A stretch of DNA of 64,000 bases from Corynebacterium rouxii (GTDB lineage Bacteria; Actinomycetota; Actinomycetes; Mycobacteriales; Mycobacteriaceae). The stretch is taken from the NCBI RefSeq assembly GCF_902702935.1, contig NZ_LR738855.1, positions 682,001-746,000 on the forward strand, given 5' to 3'. Below are positions 50,226 through 60,438 of this stretch, one piece after another. Both the position numbers and the translations under genes were made by a program. Numbering within the stretch: the first letter of the stretch is position 1; every line of letters begins with the position of its first letter. Below the pieces are notes generated by a model. It did no database searches. It saw only the letters and a list, made by a program, of their open reading frames with translations, and was not told where the DNA came from.

Positions 50226-51890
50226 TTAGTCCTTGGTGAGTGCGGGCAGGTCGGCGGCGTCGATGATGCGGTAGGCGTAGCCCTGTTCGGCGAGGAATCG
50301 TTGCCGGTGGGCCGCGTAGTCACTATCTAGGCTATCGCGGCTTACCACTGTGTAGAAATGGGCGTGGGCACCGTCTGCTTTGGGGCGTAGTAGGCGGCCG
50401 AGTCGTTGGGCTTCTTCTTGTCGGGATCCGAAGGTTCCGGAGACTTGTATTGCTACGGCGGCTTCGGGCAGGTCGATGGAGAAGTTTGCTACTTTGCTCA
50501 CAACGAGGGTGGTGATTTCACCGTTGCGGAAGGCAGAGAAGAGTTCTTCGCGCTTTTTATTGGACGTGGAACCATCAACCACGGGGGTGTGCAGGCGTTC
50601 ACCGATTTCTGCCAGTTGGTCGACGTAGGCGCCGATGATGAGGGTGGGCTGTCCTGCATGTTGCGCTACGAGCTTATCGACGGCGCGCAGTTTGCTGGCA
50701 GCGCAGGCTGCAAGGCGGTAGCGGTCTTGATTTTCGGCCGTGGCGTAGACCATGCGTTCTGATTCGGTCATGGTGGTGCGCACTTCGGTGCATTCGGCGG
50801 TGGCGATAAAACCTTGGGTTTCTAGGTCTTTCCATGGGGCATCGTAACGCTTGGGGCCGATAAATGAGAATACGTCGCCTTCGCGTCCGTCTTCGCGGAC
50901 GAGTGTTGCGGTAAGTCCAAGGCGGCGACGTGATTGGAGGTCTGAAGTTAGTCGGAAGACGGGGGCGGGGAGGAGGTGGACTTCGTCGTAGATAATGAGT
51001 CCCCAGTCGCGGGAGTCGAAGAGCTCGAGTGCGCGGTATTCGCCTTTCGTTTTGCGAGTGACTACTTGGTAGGTGGCGATGGTGATGGGGCGGATTTCTT
51101 TTTTCTCGCCTGAGTATTCCCCGATTTCTTCGGGGGTGAGGGTGGTGCGGCGAAGGAGCTCGTCACGCCACTGGCGGCCGGCTACGGTATTGGTCACTAA
51201 GATCAGTGTGGTGGCTTGGGCTTTTGCCATGGCAGCGGCACCGACCATGGTTTTTCCAGCGCCACAGGGCAGTACCACGACTCCGGAGCCGCCCTCCCAG
51301 AAGGAGTCTGCAGCCATGCGCTGGTAGTCGCGAAGTTCCCACTGCTCATGTTCGGTGGACAATGCGAGGGTGTGAGCCTCACCGTCGACGTAGCCTGCTA
51401 GGTCTTCTGCTGGCCAACCGACTTTCAGGAGTTCTTGTTTTAAGCGTCCGCGTTCGGAGGGGTGGACGATGATGGATTGGTCGTCGATACGAGCACCCAG
51501 CATCGGTTTGATCTTTTTGTGGCGAAGAAGCTCGGCCAGGATTGCTGGTTCTTCGGATTCTAAGATCAGTCCGTGGGCGGGGTGCTTGTGCAGGCGCACT
51601 CGGCCGTAGCGTGACATCGTCTCGGCGACGTCGATAAGCAGGGCCTGGGGGACGGGGAAACGCGAATAAGTTTCAAGTGCGTGTACTACTTGTTCGGCGT
51701 CGTGACCAGCTGCGCGGGAGTTCCATAGCGCCAGCGGAGTAATTCGATAGGTATGGACGTGCTCGGGAGCGCGCTCGAGCTCAGCGAAAGGCGCTAGAGC
51801 GATGCGGGCTTCTTGTGCGCGGGGGTGATCCACCTCAAGCAGCACGGTTTTGTCAGATTGGACGATCAGCGGGCCGTCGCCAAGTACCAC
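50226..51890 (-). CDS. XPB/Ssl2-type DNA helicase
   Basis: A 554-residue SF2 helicase from GTG 51890 with AGGAG upstream. A DRD-like N-terminal domain is followed by motif I PCGAGKT (208-214), DEVH (302-305), LTATLVREDGRE with the XPB-specific RED motif (332-334), and the C-terminal SKVANFSIDLPEA and QRLGRLLRPK motifs. Mycobacterial counterpart is Rv0861c, a 3'-5' helicase. It follows the 772-residue helicase-associated gene by 45 bases, which fits a functional pair. Confidence 0.9.
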   Translation of the reverse strand: MVLGDGPLIVQSDKTVLLEVDHPRAQEARIALAPFAELERAPEHVHTYRITPLALWNSRAAGHDAEQVVHALETYSRFPVPQALLIDVAETMSRYGRVRLHKHPAHGLILESEEPAILAELLRHKKIKPMLGARIDDQSIIVHPSERGRLKQELLKVGWPAEDLAGYVDGEAHTLALSTEHEQWELRDYQRMAADSFWEGGSGVVVLPCGAGKTMVGAAAMAKAQATTLILVTNTVAGRQWRDELLRRTTLTPEEIGEYSGEKKEIRPITIATYQVVTRKTKGEYRALELFDSRDWGLIIYDEVHLLPAPVFRLTSDLQSRRRLGLTATLVREDGREGDVFSFIGPKRYDAPWKDLETQGFIATAECTEVRTTMTESERMVYATAENQDRYRLAACAASKLRAVDKLVAQHAGQPTLIIGAYVDQLAEIGERLHTPVVDGSTSNKKREELFSAFRNGEITTLVVSKVANFSIDLPEAAVAIQVSGTFGSRQEEAQRLGRLLRPKADGAHAHFYTVVSRDSLDSDYAAHRQRFLAEQGYAYRIIDAADLPALTKD

Positions 51891-51935
51891 GGAGTATCTC
51901 CTGAAACTAGAACATGTGAGTTGATGAACACTCTA

Positions 51936-54254
51936 TTATGCACCGGAATCGAGTGCGACTTCCGTTATGCGGTGCAACATGAAGTGAATGACCTCGCCTG
52001 AGACTGCGTCGACTGCGCTGACGTGCCCGCCTGTGATCGTCACCGGCGTTACGGTGTAGCGCAACGCTTGGCCTTGCTTATCGACGATTCCCACGTGGAC
52101 CTGACGATTAGCCCGCATGGCGGAATGGAGCACGCTGACGGCGTCGGAACCTTCAATGCCATGAGTTTCCCCACGGGAAGTGTGGCGATCCCGAAGCAGC
52201 GTGAGCAGTGCTTGTCGAATGTGCCCCGAATCTTCCTGTGGCGCAGTCGAGCGCATGGTTGGGGTTGCCACTCGCGTGGGGTGGGGGCGGATGTCGATAC
52301 TGAGCCCTTGGGCGTTTTCAGCGGCGGGTGCAAAACCTGCTGATCGGATTGCCTCTAGTACTTGTGCCAGCGGGGCCTGGGCAATCAAGACTGTCGGGGC
52401 GATGATTCGAAAACCTAGATCGTCTGCGGCCTCAATGCGAGAAACCTCTAGGAGGAGCGCAGGGTCGTCGCAACGTACATAGCTCAGCGCTGGTCCGCCG
52501 CGAAGTGCCCCGTGGCGGCGTGCGGTGTCGGTAATCAGGTAGACCAAGGATTGTGGCAGATCGCCGATCGTGTGGTCTTTGAGAAATCCGACAAGGTCCG
52601 TATCCGTTTTACCAGCGTCCAAAGCACGGCGGACGCTGGTGCTATTGAGCCTAAACACGGTGGCCAACCCCATGGATTCGGTATCTGACATGAGCGCCAT
52701 CATGGTGTGGACCTCGAAAGGAAGCGGTGCTGGTGCCAAGATGGTCATGTCACCTTGGGGGATCAGCTGATCGGATTCAGCGGGGGTGAGGCCCGCGGTG
52801 GCTTCGCAGAGCTGCCCTAGAGGATCCTCATGATGGTCTTTGTGAGCAAGGAGGAGCAGCACTGTGGTGGGTTCCCACCGAGGCCCAAGAATTCCCAAGA
52901 ATTGAGCAGTGTCCGTGATGTCATCAAAAACGTCGCGAGCAAGCCGTGAAGCTCTGATAGGAGAATCGAAACCGAAGTTTGCTAGCAAGACGCCTTTATC
53001 TCCTCCGTGGGGAAACGCATGCGCAGCCGCGGAGCGTAGGACAAGCGCGCGAGTGCTAGGCAACTTATCTAAGATGGTTGCGGCACTGAGCAGACGATGT
53101 GGTTTGTTCTTCTCGTCTGGTTGCCCAATTGCTGCAACATTGAGCGTTGCGTGCTCCCACCAACCGAGCATGAGCCATGCCCATTGCACAGATAGCGGCT
53201 GGGCGTTCCATTCGTCGGCACGTCCGGTGGGCGCTAGGTAGTTTCCGCCGGTGTCGTTGGCTGGAAGCGGATCGGGCACGCCTTTGGCAATAAGCCCAGC
53301 TCCCATAGCAGCAGCGATGATACGATAGAGCGTGGTTTCTTCTACACCCAGTGCACGCGACAGCGTTGCTACAGGGCGTACTCCCACGGCATTGTCTTTT
53401 AATAAGGCAACGGGGGAATCGCTGAGGACGTCGATAAGAACACGTGTGAGTCGTACCGCTTCTAGACCTGCTGCGGTGCTTTGTGCTTCGACTCGTTGTT
53501 TCAAGGAGGTTTCCTCTGATACTGCTACTGGGCACAGCGGCAAAATGGGCGCAGGTTTACCACTGAGTGCAAAACGCACTGACATGGGAAGAGTAACCGT
53601 GTGACTGTTATGTCGGGTGATCAAGCCGAGAGCTATAAGCTGCGGGATTGGTCGGGTGGGGTCAGCATCGATTGCTGCATCTTTTGTTACGCCGGTGCCA
53701 CCAGAGTGCGCGAGGGTGCGCAAGATGCTGCGTTGTTTGGTGGTGAGGCCTTCGAGTATCTCTGGAAGCTCGGTGGCGTTGGGCACGTGTGCTGAGGGCA
53801 AAAGCTGCCATCCCGCTGGCAGTGCGTCCATAACGCCGGGGGCGATTCGTAGCGCAGCCAATTCTCCGAAAAGTAGCGCGTAGTCGCGCAAGGTGTCTAT
53901 TGTCGCTAGCAGTTCAGACCCACTAGGGATCCAGTGGTCGGTTCCGTGGGTATTCTGCTCGCTATATGAACGCACGAGTTCCACCAGTTTGGGGGCATCC
54001 ACAGGTTCGATTTCTGCGCCGACGATGCTGGCAGCCTCGAGCACAGCGAGTTCGCGTGCATTTAACCGCACCAGAGCTCGCATGATCGACGCCCGCAGGG
54101 ATAAACGTGCTGCTAAAGAGCTGATTCCCGGAGGTAGCGGATGTGTCGTATCGGGACGGTGCTCAAGGACGCGATGGAGTGCATCCTCGTCTAAGTTGTA
54201 TAGCCATTGGCGGAAAATCGCAGTGGTTGAGGTGGAATCGTTGGAACTGGTCAT
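51936..54254 (-). CDS. Helicase-associated domain protein (Rv0862c-like)
   Basis: A 772-residue soluble protein with repeated winged-helix-like segments (ELAVLEAASIVG, LTTKQRSILRTLAHSGGTGVTKDAA, ARALGVEETTLYRIIAAAMGAGLIAKG) and a C-terminal region (PQGDMTILAPAPLPFEVHTMM, FRIIAPTVLIAQAPLAQVLEAIRSAGF). It has no P-loop. It matches the actinobacterial family found next to XPB helicases and described as a helicase-associated or XPB N-terminal-like domain protein. A role as DNA-binding partner of the XPB helicase is inferred from the pairing. ATG 54254 has GGAG seven bases upstream. Confidence 0.82.
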   Translation of the reverse strand: MTSSNDSTSTTAIFRQWLYNLDEDALHRVLEHRPDTTHPLPPGISSLAARLSLRASIMRALVRLNARELAVLEAASIVGAEIEPVDAPKLVELVRSYSEQNTHGTDHWIPSGSELLATIDTLRDYALLFGELAALRIAPGVMDALPAGWQLLPSAHVPNATELPEILEGLTTKQRSILRTLAHSGGTGVTKDAAIDADPTRPIPQLIALGLITRHNSHTVTLPMSVRFALSGKPAPILPLCPVAVSEETSLKQRVEAQSTAAGLEAVRLTRVLIDVLSDSPVALLKDNAVGVRPVATLSRALGVEETTLYRIIAAAMGAGLIAKGVPDPLPANDTGGNYLAPTGRADEWNAQPLSVQWAWLMLGWWEHATLNVAAIGQPDEKNKPHRLLSAATILDKLPSTRALVLRSAAAHAFPHGGDKGVLLANFGFDSPIRASRLARDVFDDITDTAQFLGILGPRWEPTTVLLLLAHKDHHEDPLGQLCEATAGLTPAESDQLIPQGDMTILAPAPLPFEVHTMMALMSDTESMGLATVFRLNSTSVRRALDAGKTDTDLVGFLKDHTIGDLPQSLVYLITDTARRHGALRGGPALSYVRCDDPALLLEVSRIEAADDLGFRIIAPTVLIAQAPLAQVLEAIRSAGFAPAAENAQGLSIDIRPHPTRVATPTMRSTAPQEDSGHIRQALLTLLRDRHTSRGETHGIEGSDAVSVLHSAMRANRQVHVGIVDKQGQALRYTVTPVTITGGHVSAVDAVSGEVIHFMLHRITEVALDSGA

Positions 54255-54320
54255 GATGACTCCATAGTTTAGTTGGTTGTTCAGGTGACTTTGGCCAGCG
54301 GATTTGAAACAATAGAGCCT

Positions 54321-54509
54321 ATGTCAAACATGGAGAAAAAAGGTTACGTCGATCCGGGCTGGCCAAAGCACGTCCCTGGTGGCGGTCACGCTGTTACTGA
54401 GATGGTTGCTAAGGTTGCTGGCGCCAACAGCCCTTGGGGCGATATCGAATTCCCTGTTCCTGCGGAGCAGACCGGTTACGTTCACCCTTACACCCGTGTG
54501 AACAAGTAA
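54321..54509 (+). CDS. Small conserved protein, function unknown
   Basis: A 62-residue protein, MSNMEKKGYVDPGWPKHVPG..., rich in Pro/Gly with no signal or membrane segment. The second Met at 54330 is an alternative start. Tight length, a strong terminator directly after and clean codon use argue for a real gene. Possibly a counterpart of small conserved proteins beside the mycobacterial XPB locus, but I do not recognise a family. Confidence 0.65.
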   Translation: MSNMEKKGYVDPGWPKHVPGGGHAVTEMVAKVAGANSPWGDIEFPVPAEQTGYVHPYTRVNK

Positions 54510-54535
54510 AACCAACCTCAAGCAGTATTGCTTGG

Positions 54536-54579
54536 AAGGTGGGTGCCAGTTTTTAACGAGCTGACACCCACCTTTTTGT
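54536..54579 (+). terminator. Terminator of the small protein gene
   Basis: AAGGTGGGTG (54536-54545) pairs with CACCCACCTT (54565-54574), followed by a T-run ending in TTTTT overall. Confidence 0.9.
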
Positions 54580-54651
54580 ATTAGCTTCGCAGGAGTGCTT
54601 TCGACTGATTCAATCCTTGCCCTGTTCGCGGTCTAGATGCGGAAACACAAG

Positions 54652-54692
54652 AAGAGGGGGTTTCTCGTACAAATACGAGAAACCCCCTCTTT
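54652..54692. terminator. Long perfect hairpin, terminator of rpf1
   Basis: AAGAGGGGGTTTCTCGTA and its exact complement surround a 4-5 nt loop, giving an 18-bp stem. On the minus strand it lies 25 bases after the rpf1 stop. Confidence 0.85.
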
Positions 54693-54716
54693 GAACAAGC
54701 GGATCAGCTTTGAAAG

Positions 54717-56020
<1,304 letters not shown>

Positions 56021-56410
56021 GTGCCTCAAGGGAAGGTGCTTTGGTACGACGTTGATAAGGGATTCGGATTTGTGTCCAACCCCGAAGGAGACGACTGCTT
56101 TGTCAGCAAGGACGTTTTGCCTCAAGGCGTACAGAAGCTAGAAAAAGGTCAGCGCGTTGAATTCGATTACGTTGCGCGTGGTCGTGGTCCACAAGCGTTG
56201 CGCATCAAGGTCCTAGACACCCCTAGGCTTCGCCGCCCAGCACAACATAAGTACTCTGCCGAAGAGCTCAACAGCATGATCTCTGATCTGGCTACACTGC
56301 TGGAGATCAAAGTGCAGCCGTCGCTACGCGCCGGGCGATACCCCGACCGTAAAGAAGGTCGACAGGTTGCTAACATTTTGCGCGCTGTTGCCAAAGAACT
56401 CGATATGTAG
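56021..56410 (+). CDS. Cold-shock domain protein with C-terminal extension
   Basis: A 129-residue protein from GTG 56021 with GGAGAGGAG upstream. The first 65 residues are a cold-shock domain: GKVLWYDVDKGFGFVSNPEG with RNP1 KGFGFV, and an RNP2 variant DCFVSK instead of D-FVH. A 60-residue basic extension ends in RAVAKELDM. Such proteins bind single-stranded RNA or DNA. C. glutamicum has a similar longer Csp at this place after rpf1. A long leader upstream suggests post-transcriptional control. Confidence 0.9.
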   Translation: MPQGKVLWYDVDKGFGFVSNPEGDDCFVSKDVLPQGVQKLEKGQRVEFDYVARGRGPQALRIKVLDTPRLRRPAQHKYSAEELNSMISDLATLLEIKVQPSLRAGRYPDRKEGRQVANILRAVAKELDM

Positions 56411-56517
56411 CTTCCCCGTGTGATTAAGAGGGTTACATATAACAAACGCGGGACATCCTCCTACAAACTGTAGGCGCGATGTCCCGCTCTTATTCATATG
56501 AGAGACAAAAACGCTTA

Positions 56518-57042
56518 TTACTTTGCCGAAACCGACCATGTGACGGTGTAAGGCGTTTCTACTCCTTGGGCATCATGTCCGATAAGAACCGAGGTCACCT
56601 CAGCAACGACGAGGCGAGGACGCTTGTCGTCTTTCTTCCCCACGGGATCGACAGATCCCGCCACTGTCGCCTCTGTTGCTTCGTTGGCCCCAAAGAAGCT
56701 TTGGTCGTTGGCAGCTGGATCATCGTAGATCTTCAACAGTGACCAGTCATGGTCCGATACTTCCTTAGGCACGCTGATTTTAAGCTCGCCGTCTTTATCT
56801 ACAGCGATATTCGGCACCTCGTTTTCATCGCACGGTACACCTGGTTCGCAGACACTAAACGGGGTGATGTCTTGGGAAACGTCTCCGGAGGATACGGTGA
56901 TGGTCACCGTGTTGGGTTCTGGGCCTGGGCGGCTATTCCACCAGCTTTGGAACGCAATAGAGCACAGCACTACCACCACAACGGCGATAACGAGTGACAA
57001 CAGTTGGATGAGATTCTTACGTCGGGTCTTACGACTGGCCAT
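56518..57042 (-). CDS. DUF2771 family membrane-anchored protein
   Basis: A 174-residue protein with a basic N-terminus (MASRKTRRKNL), one membrane helix (about 12-32) and an extracytoplasmic beta-rich domain with two cysteines (FSVCEPGVPCDEN). It fits the actinobacterial DUF2771 family of unknown function. Its start overlaps the end of the glutaminyl cyclase gene by 14 bases, so they are likely co-translated. Confidence 0.8.
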   Translation of the reverse strand: MASRKTRRKNLIQLLSLVIAVVVVVLCSIAFQSWWNSRPGPEPNTVTITVSSGDVSQDITPFSVCEPGVPCDENEVPNIAVDKDGELKISVPKEVSDHDWSLLKIYDDPAANDQSFFGANEATEATVAGSVDPVGKKDDKRPRLVVAEVTSVLIGHDAQGVETPYTVTWSVSAK

Positions 57043-57874
57043 GGTCGTTCATCTTACTAACAAATGTGACCTCGTAGAGGTCCGGCCACCTTTTGCCGGT
57101 GATATAGAAGCGATCCGAATCTGGGATCCAAGCGATTCCATTTAGTACGTTATTGCTATCGGCGACGGCATTGTTGGGGATGTTGGAGGCGTCGATAATG
57201 CCGGTGACCGCACCGGTGGTGGCGTCGATACGCATGATGTCGGTGCTGAGGAAAATGTTGGCGTAGATGGTGTCCTTACCGGTGGCCGGGTCATTGGGGA
57301 CGCATTCGAGCTCGTTGAGATTGGAAACTCCGTTTCCTTGGTTGGTTACCTGGATACGAGAGCGCTCGTCAAACGATTCGGGATCGCGGATGATGAGCTC
57401 ATCGGAGCCGTTGGACATGATTATGCGATCATCAAAGTGGCAAAGACCCCAGCCTTCGCCCTCGTAAGATACGGTACTGAGCTGCTGAAAAGTGGTGGCG
57501 TCACGTTTAAAAGCGATCCCATCACGCCACGTCAATTGCCAAATGTGGTCGCCGGTTTTTGTGATTCCTTCGCCGAAAAGTTCAGGGGTGAGTGGGGTGC
57601 GCTGCTGTGGGCTGTTGCCAACCTTCATGGAAAACATGCCGCTTTCGCCATAAAAACCGGTGCTGACTAGGAGGCGGTCGCCATCGAGTTCGAGCCCTTG
57701 GGTAAAAGCTTGCGGGTCAAAGCGGTGAACTTTGTGGATGCGTGCTTCTAAACGTTCTGGGGTTGTAGCTGCGGTATCATGGTTGGGCTGTGGTGATAGG
57801 CTACAACCTGCAACGGCAAGTGATCCTGCAAGCGCTAAAGTGGCATGAGATATTAACGAGAAGATCGATCGCAT
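57029..57874 (-). CDS. Glutaminyl-peptide cyclotransferase, lipoprotein
   Basis: A 281-residue protein from ATG 57874 (MRSIFSLISHATLALAG), with lipobox AVAGC. The beta-propeller-like domain has AFTQGLELDGDRLLVSTGFYGESG, FGEGITKTGDHIWQLTWRDG, NLNELECVPNDP and LNGIAWIPDSDRFYITGKRWPDLYEV, the plant-type glutamine cyclotransferase family. It converts N-terminal Gln to pyroglutamate on exported proteins. Two upstream in-frame ATGs (57895, 57886) are possible starts. Confidence 0.9.
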   Translation of the reverse strand: MRSIFSLISHATLALAGSLAVAGCSLSPQPNHDTAATTPERLEARIHKVHRFDPQAFTQGLELDGDRLLVSTGFYGESGMFSMKVGNSPQQRTPLTPELFGEGITKTGDHIWQLTWRDGIAFKRDATTFQQLSTVSYEGEGWGLCHFDDRIIMSNGSDELIIRDPESFDERSRIQVTNQGNGVSNLNELECVPNDPATGKDTIYANIFLSTDIMRIDATTGAVTGIIDASNIPNNAVADSNNVLNGIAWIPDSDRFYITGKRWPDLYEVTFVSKMNDHGQS

Positions 57875-57934
57875 AGCATCTATCATGCATTGCATGCGTG
57901 GTTGATCGCAGAAATAGTAACGGGGTGTTGAATA

Positions 57935-58699
57935 ATGGGGGACGTGTCACCCCGAAAGAAAAGAATGAGAAGCCATACCAAACGGCGTAAAAAGGGTATG
58001 CCGTCCACGCCACTCATCGGCAAGAATGCGGTCGCAGTTGCGCGACGTGGGCTTGAAGAACTCGGGGAGGGCGCAGTCGGTGAGCATATTGGTGTTCAGC
58101 AGGTGAGCCTTGAATCGGCGACCCACCGCTTTGCGGCGGAAGTGCCTGGGTATGACGGCTGGGAGTGGAATGCAGTGGTAGCGTGCGTTCCCGGCTCGAA
58201 ATACGTGACCTTGAGCGAAGTGGCATTGGTACCAGGTGGATCTGCGCTCCAGCCGCCACGGTGGGTGCCATATCACGAACGAGTGCGCCCAGGTGATCTA
58301 GGGCCTAACGACGTCATGCCGCCGCGTGACGACGACCCCCGCCTCACCGCGGACGAGCAGACTGCGGCGATGGATTTTGGTACCACGAAAAAGCTTTCGA
58401 AGGCAGGGCTTAACGGAACCAAAGTTCGGTGGCAAAACGGAGCTTTTGGCCCGCGGTCTGAGTATGCGGAAAAAGCGAAGCTTCCGTGTTATACCTGCGC
58501 TTTTTACGTTCCTATGACGGATCCGGTAGGAAAAAATTTCGGGGTCTGTACTAATGAGTACTCGGCGGATGGTCATATCGTTCACTCTCGATATGGCTGC
58601 GGTGCTCATACTGATACTCCGCCTGTAGAACCCCTCGGTGTAGTGGAATTACGGCCTTTTGATGATGAGCACCCAGTAAGTGTAGACACCATTTCTTAG
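57935..58699 (+). CDS. DUF3027 family protein
   Basis: A 254-residue soluble protein with a very basic N-terminus (SPRKKRMRSHTKRRKKGM). The DUF3027 core reads VPGYDGWEWNAVVACVPGSKYVTLSEVALVPG. A cysteine-rich part (PCYTCAFYVP, FGVCTNEYS, RYGCGAHTD) is probably a zinc site. The function is unknown. The family is restricted to actinobacteria and lies next to a cold-shock gene in several genomes, from memory. Alternative starts exist at 57965 and 57998. Confidence 0.82.
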   Translation: MGDVSPRKKRMRSHTKRRKKGMPSTPLIGKNAVAVARRGLEELGEGAVGEHIGVQQVSLESATHRFAAEVPGYDGWEWNAVVACVPGSKYVTLSEVALVPGGSALQPPRWVPYHERVRPGDLGPNDVMPPRDDDPRLTADEQTAAMDFGTTKKLSKAGLNGTKVRWQNGAFGPRSEYAEKAKLPCYTCAFYVPMTDPVGKNFGVCTNEYSADGHIVHSRYGCGAHTDTPPVEPLGVVELRPFDDEHPVSVDTIS

Positions 58700-58872
58700 G
58701 TGCTTCCGAAGGCGTTGGGGGCGGGGGAGAGGGCGGCCACGTCGGGCAACTGGTTATAACAAGGGCTTGTCTGGTACTGGTTTTCGGTTTGATTGCAGGT
58801 CAAATGCATGCCACTATCTACGAATGCGGATGAAATTCCGGTTCCCCCTGTACTTGTATGGAGCAAAAGTAG

Positions 58873-60360
58873 ATGGCATCGACGGCCCCTCAGTCGCAAA
58901 CCTCAGCGCCCACGGCTAGCACCTCGCAGCCGCGCAGCGCGCTTGACCGATACTTCAAAATCAGTGAACGCGGTTCCTCAGTAGGCACCGAGGTTCGCGC
59001 AGGCGTAGTGACCTTCTTCGCGATGGCCTACATCATCATCCTTAACCCGTTGATCCTAGGAACGGGTGAGGACATCAACGGCAAAGTGCTGGGGATTCCT
59101 CAGGTAGCAGCGGCAACGGCACTGGCCGCCGGTGTTGCCACCATCGCCTTTGGCCTGATCGCGCGCTACCCCTTCGGTATTGCGGCAGGACTTGGTATTA
59201 ACACCCTCGTGGCAGTCACCATGGTGGCAACCGAAGGCCTGTCGTGGGAAGAGGCCATGGGTCTTGTTGTCCTCGACGGCATCATCATCGTGCTGCTTGC
59301 GATCTCTGGTTTCCGCACCGCTGTATTTTCTGCCATCCCGAAGCCAATGATCGCCGCCATGAGTGTCGGCATTGGTATGTTCATCGCCTTGATCGGCCTT
59401 GTCGACGCAGGCTTTGTTCGCCGTCTCCCAGACGCGGCTCACACCACAGTCCCCGTGGGGCTTGGCACCGGCGGATCTATTTCTTCTTGGCCAACCCTCG
59501 TATTCATCATGGGCTTGCTCATCTGCGGTTTCATGGTTGTTCGCCGCGTCCGCGGTGGTCTTTTCCTTGGCATTGTTGTTACCACCATCATCGCCATGAT
59601 CGTCGAGGCCATTACTGGCGCTGGCTCCTCGGTAGATAACCCAACCGGCGGCTGGAGCCTCGCTGTTCCTACCACACCTGAGGGCTTGGGCGGCTTGCCA
59701 GATTTGTCCTTGATCGGTGACATCTCCCTCTTCGGTGCATTTACTCGCGTCGGCGCACTTGGTGCGACACTGTTGCTATTTACTCTTGTGCTGGCTAACT
59801 TCTTCGATGCCATGGGCACCATGACCGCACTGGGTAAGCAAGCTGAGCTTGTCGACGATTCCGGCGTGCTGCCAGACATGAAGAAGGCTCTGATCATCGA
59901 AGGCACCGGTGCAATCATCGGTGGCGCAGCGTCAGCTTCCTCAAATACTGTCTATGTGGATTCCGCAGCAGGCATTGCAGATGGCGCTCGCACAGGACTT
60001 GCCAACGTGGTCACAGGCGTACTGTTCTTGCTGGCTATGTTCTTGACACCGCTGTATGAGATCGTACCTATCGAGGCTGCCGCACCTGTTCTCGTGGTTG
60101 TCGGTGCTCTTATGATCGGCCAGATCCGAGACATCGACTTCACCGACTTCCATATCGCGTTGCCAGCATTCTTGACCATCGTGATCATGCCATTTACCTA
60201 CTCGATTGCGAACGGTATCGGCGTCGGATTCATCTCCTTTACCCTGCTGGCAGTATTTGCTGGAAAGATTAAGCAGATCCACTGGATCATGTGGCTGATT
60301 TCGGCACTATTCGTGGTGTACTTTGCCATGGATCCAATCTTGAACGCTATCGGTTCATAA
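58873..60360 (+). CDS. NCS2/AzgA-type purine permease
   Basis: A 495-residue transporter with about 12-14 membrane helices. It carries GTEVRAGVVTFFAMAYIIILNP, ALAAGVATIAFGLIARYPFGIAAGLGINTLVA (family signature around GLGIN), FFDAMGTMTALGKQAEL, and GGAASASSNTVYVDSAAGIADGART. These are the motifs of the AzgA-like guanine/hypoxanthine/adenine permeases. The hydrophilic N-terminus of about 30 residues is Ser/Thr/Gln-rich. Confidence 0.92.
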   Translation: MASTAPQSQTSAPTASTSQPRSALDRYFKISERGSSVGTEVRAGVVTFFAMAYIIILNPLILGTGEDINGKVLGIPQVAAATALAAGVATIAFGLIARYPFGIAAGLGINTLVAVTMVATEGLSWEEAMGLVVLDGIIIVLLAISGFRTAVFSAIPKPMIAAMSVGIGMFIALIGLVDAGFVRRLPDAAHTTVPVGLGTGGSISSWPTLVFIMGLLICGFMVVRRVRGGLFLGIVVTTIIAMIVEAITGAGSSVDNPTGGWSLAVPTTPEGLGGLPDLSLIGDISLFGAFTRVGALGATLLLFTLVLANFFDAMGTMTALGKQAELVDDSGVLPDMKKALIIEGTGAIIGGAASASSNTVYVDSAAGIADGARTGLANVVTGVLFLLAMFLTPLYEIVPIEAAAPVLVVVGALMIGQIRDIDFTDFHIALPAFLTIVIMPFTYSIANGIGVGFISFTLLAVFAGKIKQIHWIMWLISALFVVYFAMDPILNAIGS

Positions 60361-60380
60361 TCAGTAGCCTTTTCACCGAA

Positions 60381-60434
60381 CCCCCCTTCTCAACATGCGG
60401 TTGCAAGCAGCCACGGAGCGTACTGGGAAGGGGG
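60381..60434 (+). promoter_or_regulatory. Stem that could hide the TrmH ribosome-binding site
   Basis: CCCCCTTC (60382-60389) is complementary to GAAGGGGG (60427-60434), which holds the Shine-Dalgarno sequence of the next gene. An inner GGTTGC...GCAGCC stem lies between. It may also act as a weak terminator of the permease gene. Confidence 0.45.
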
Positions 60435-60438
60435 ATTC

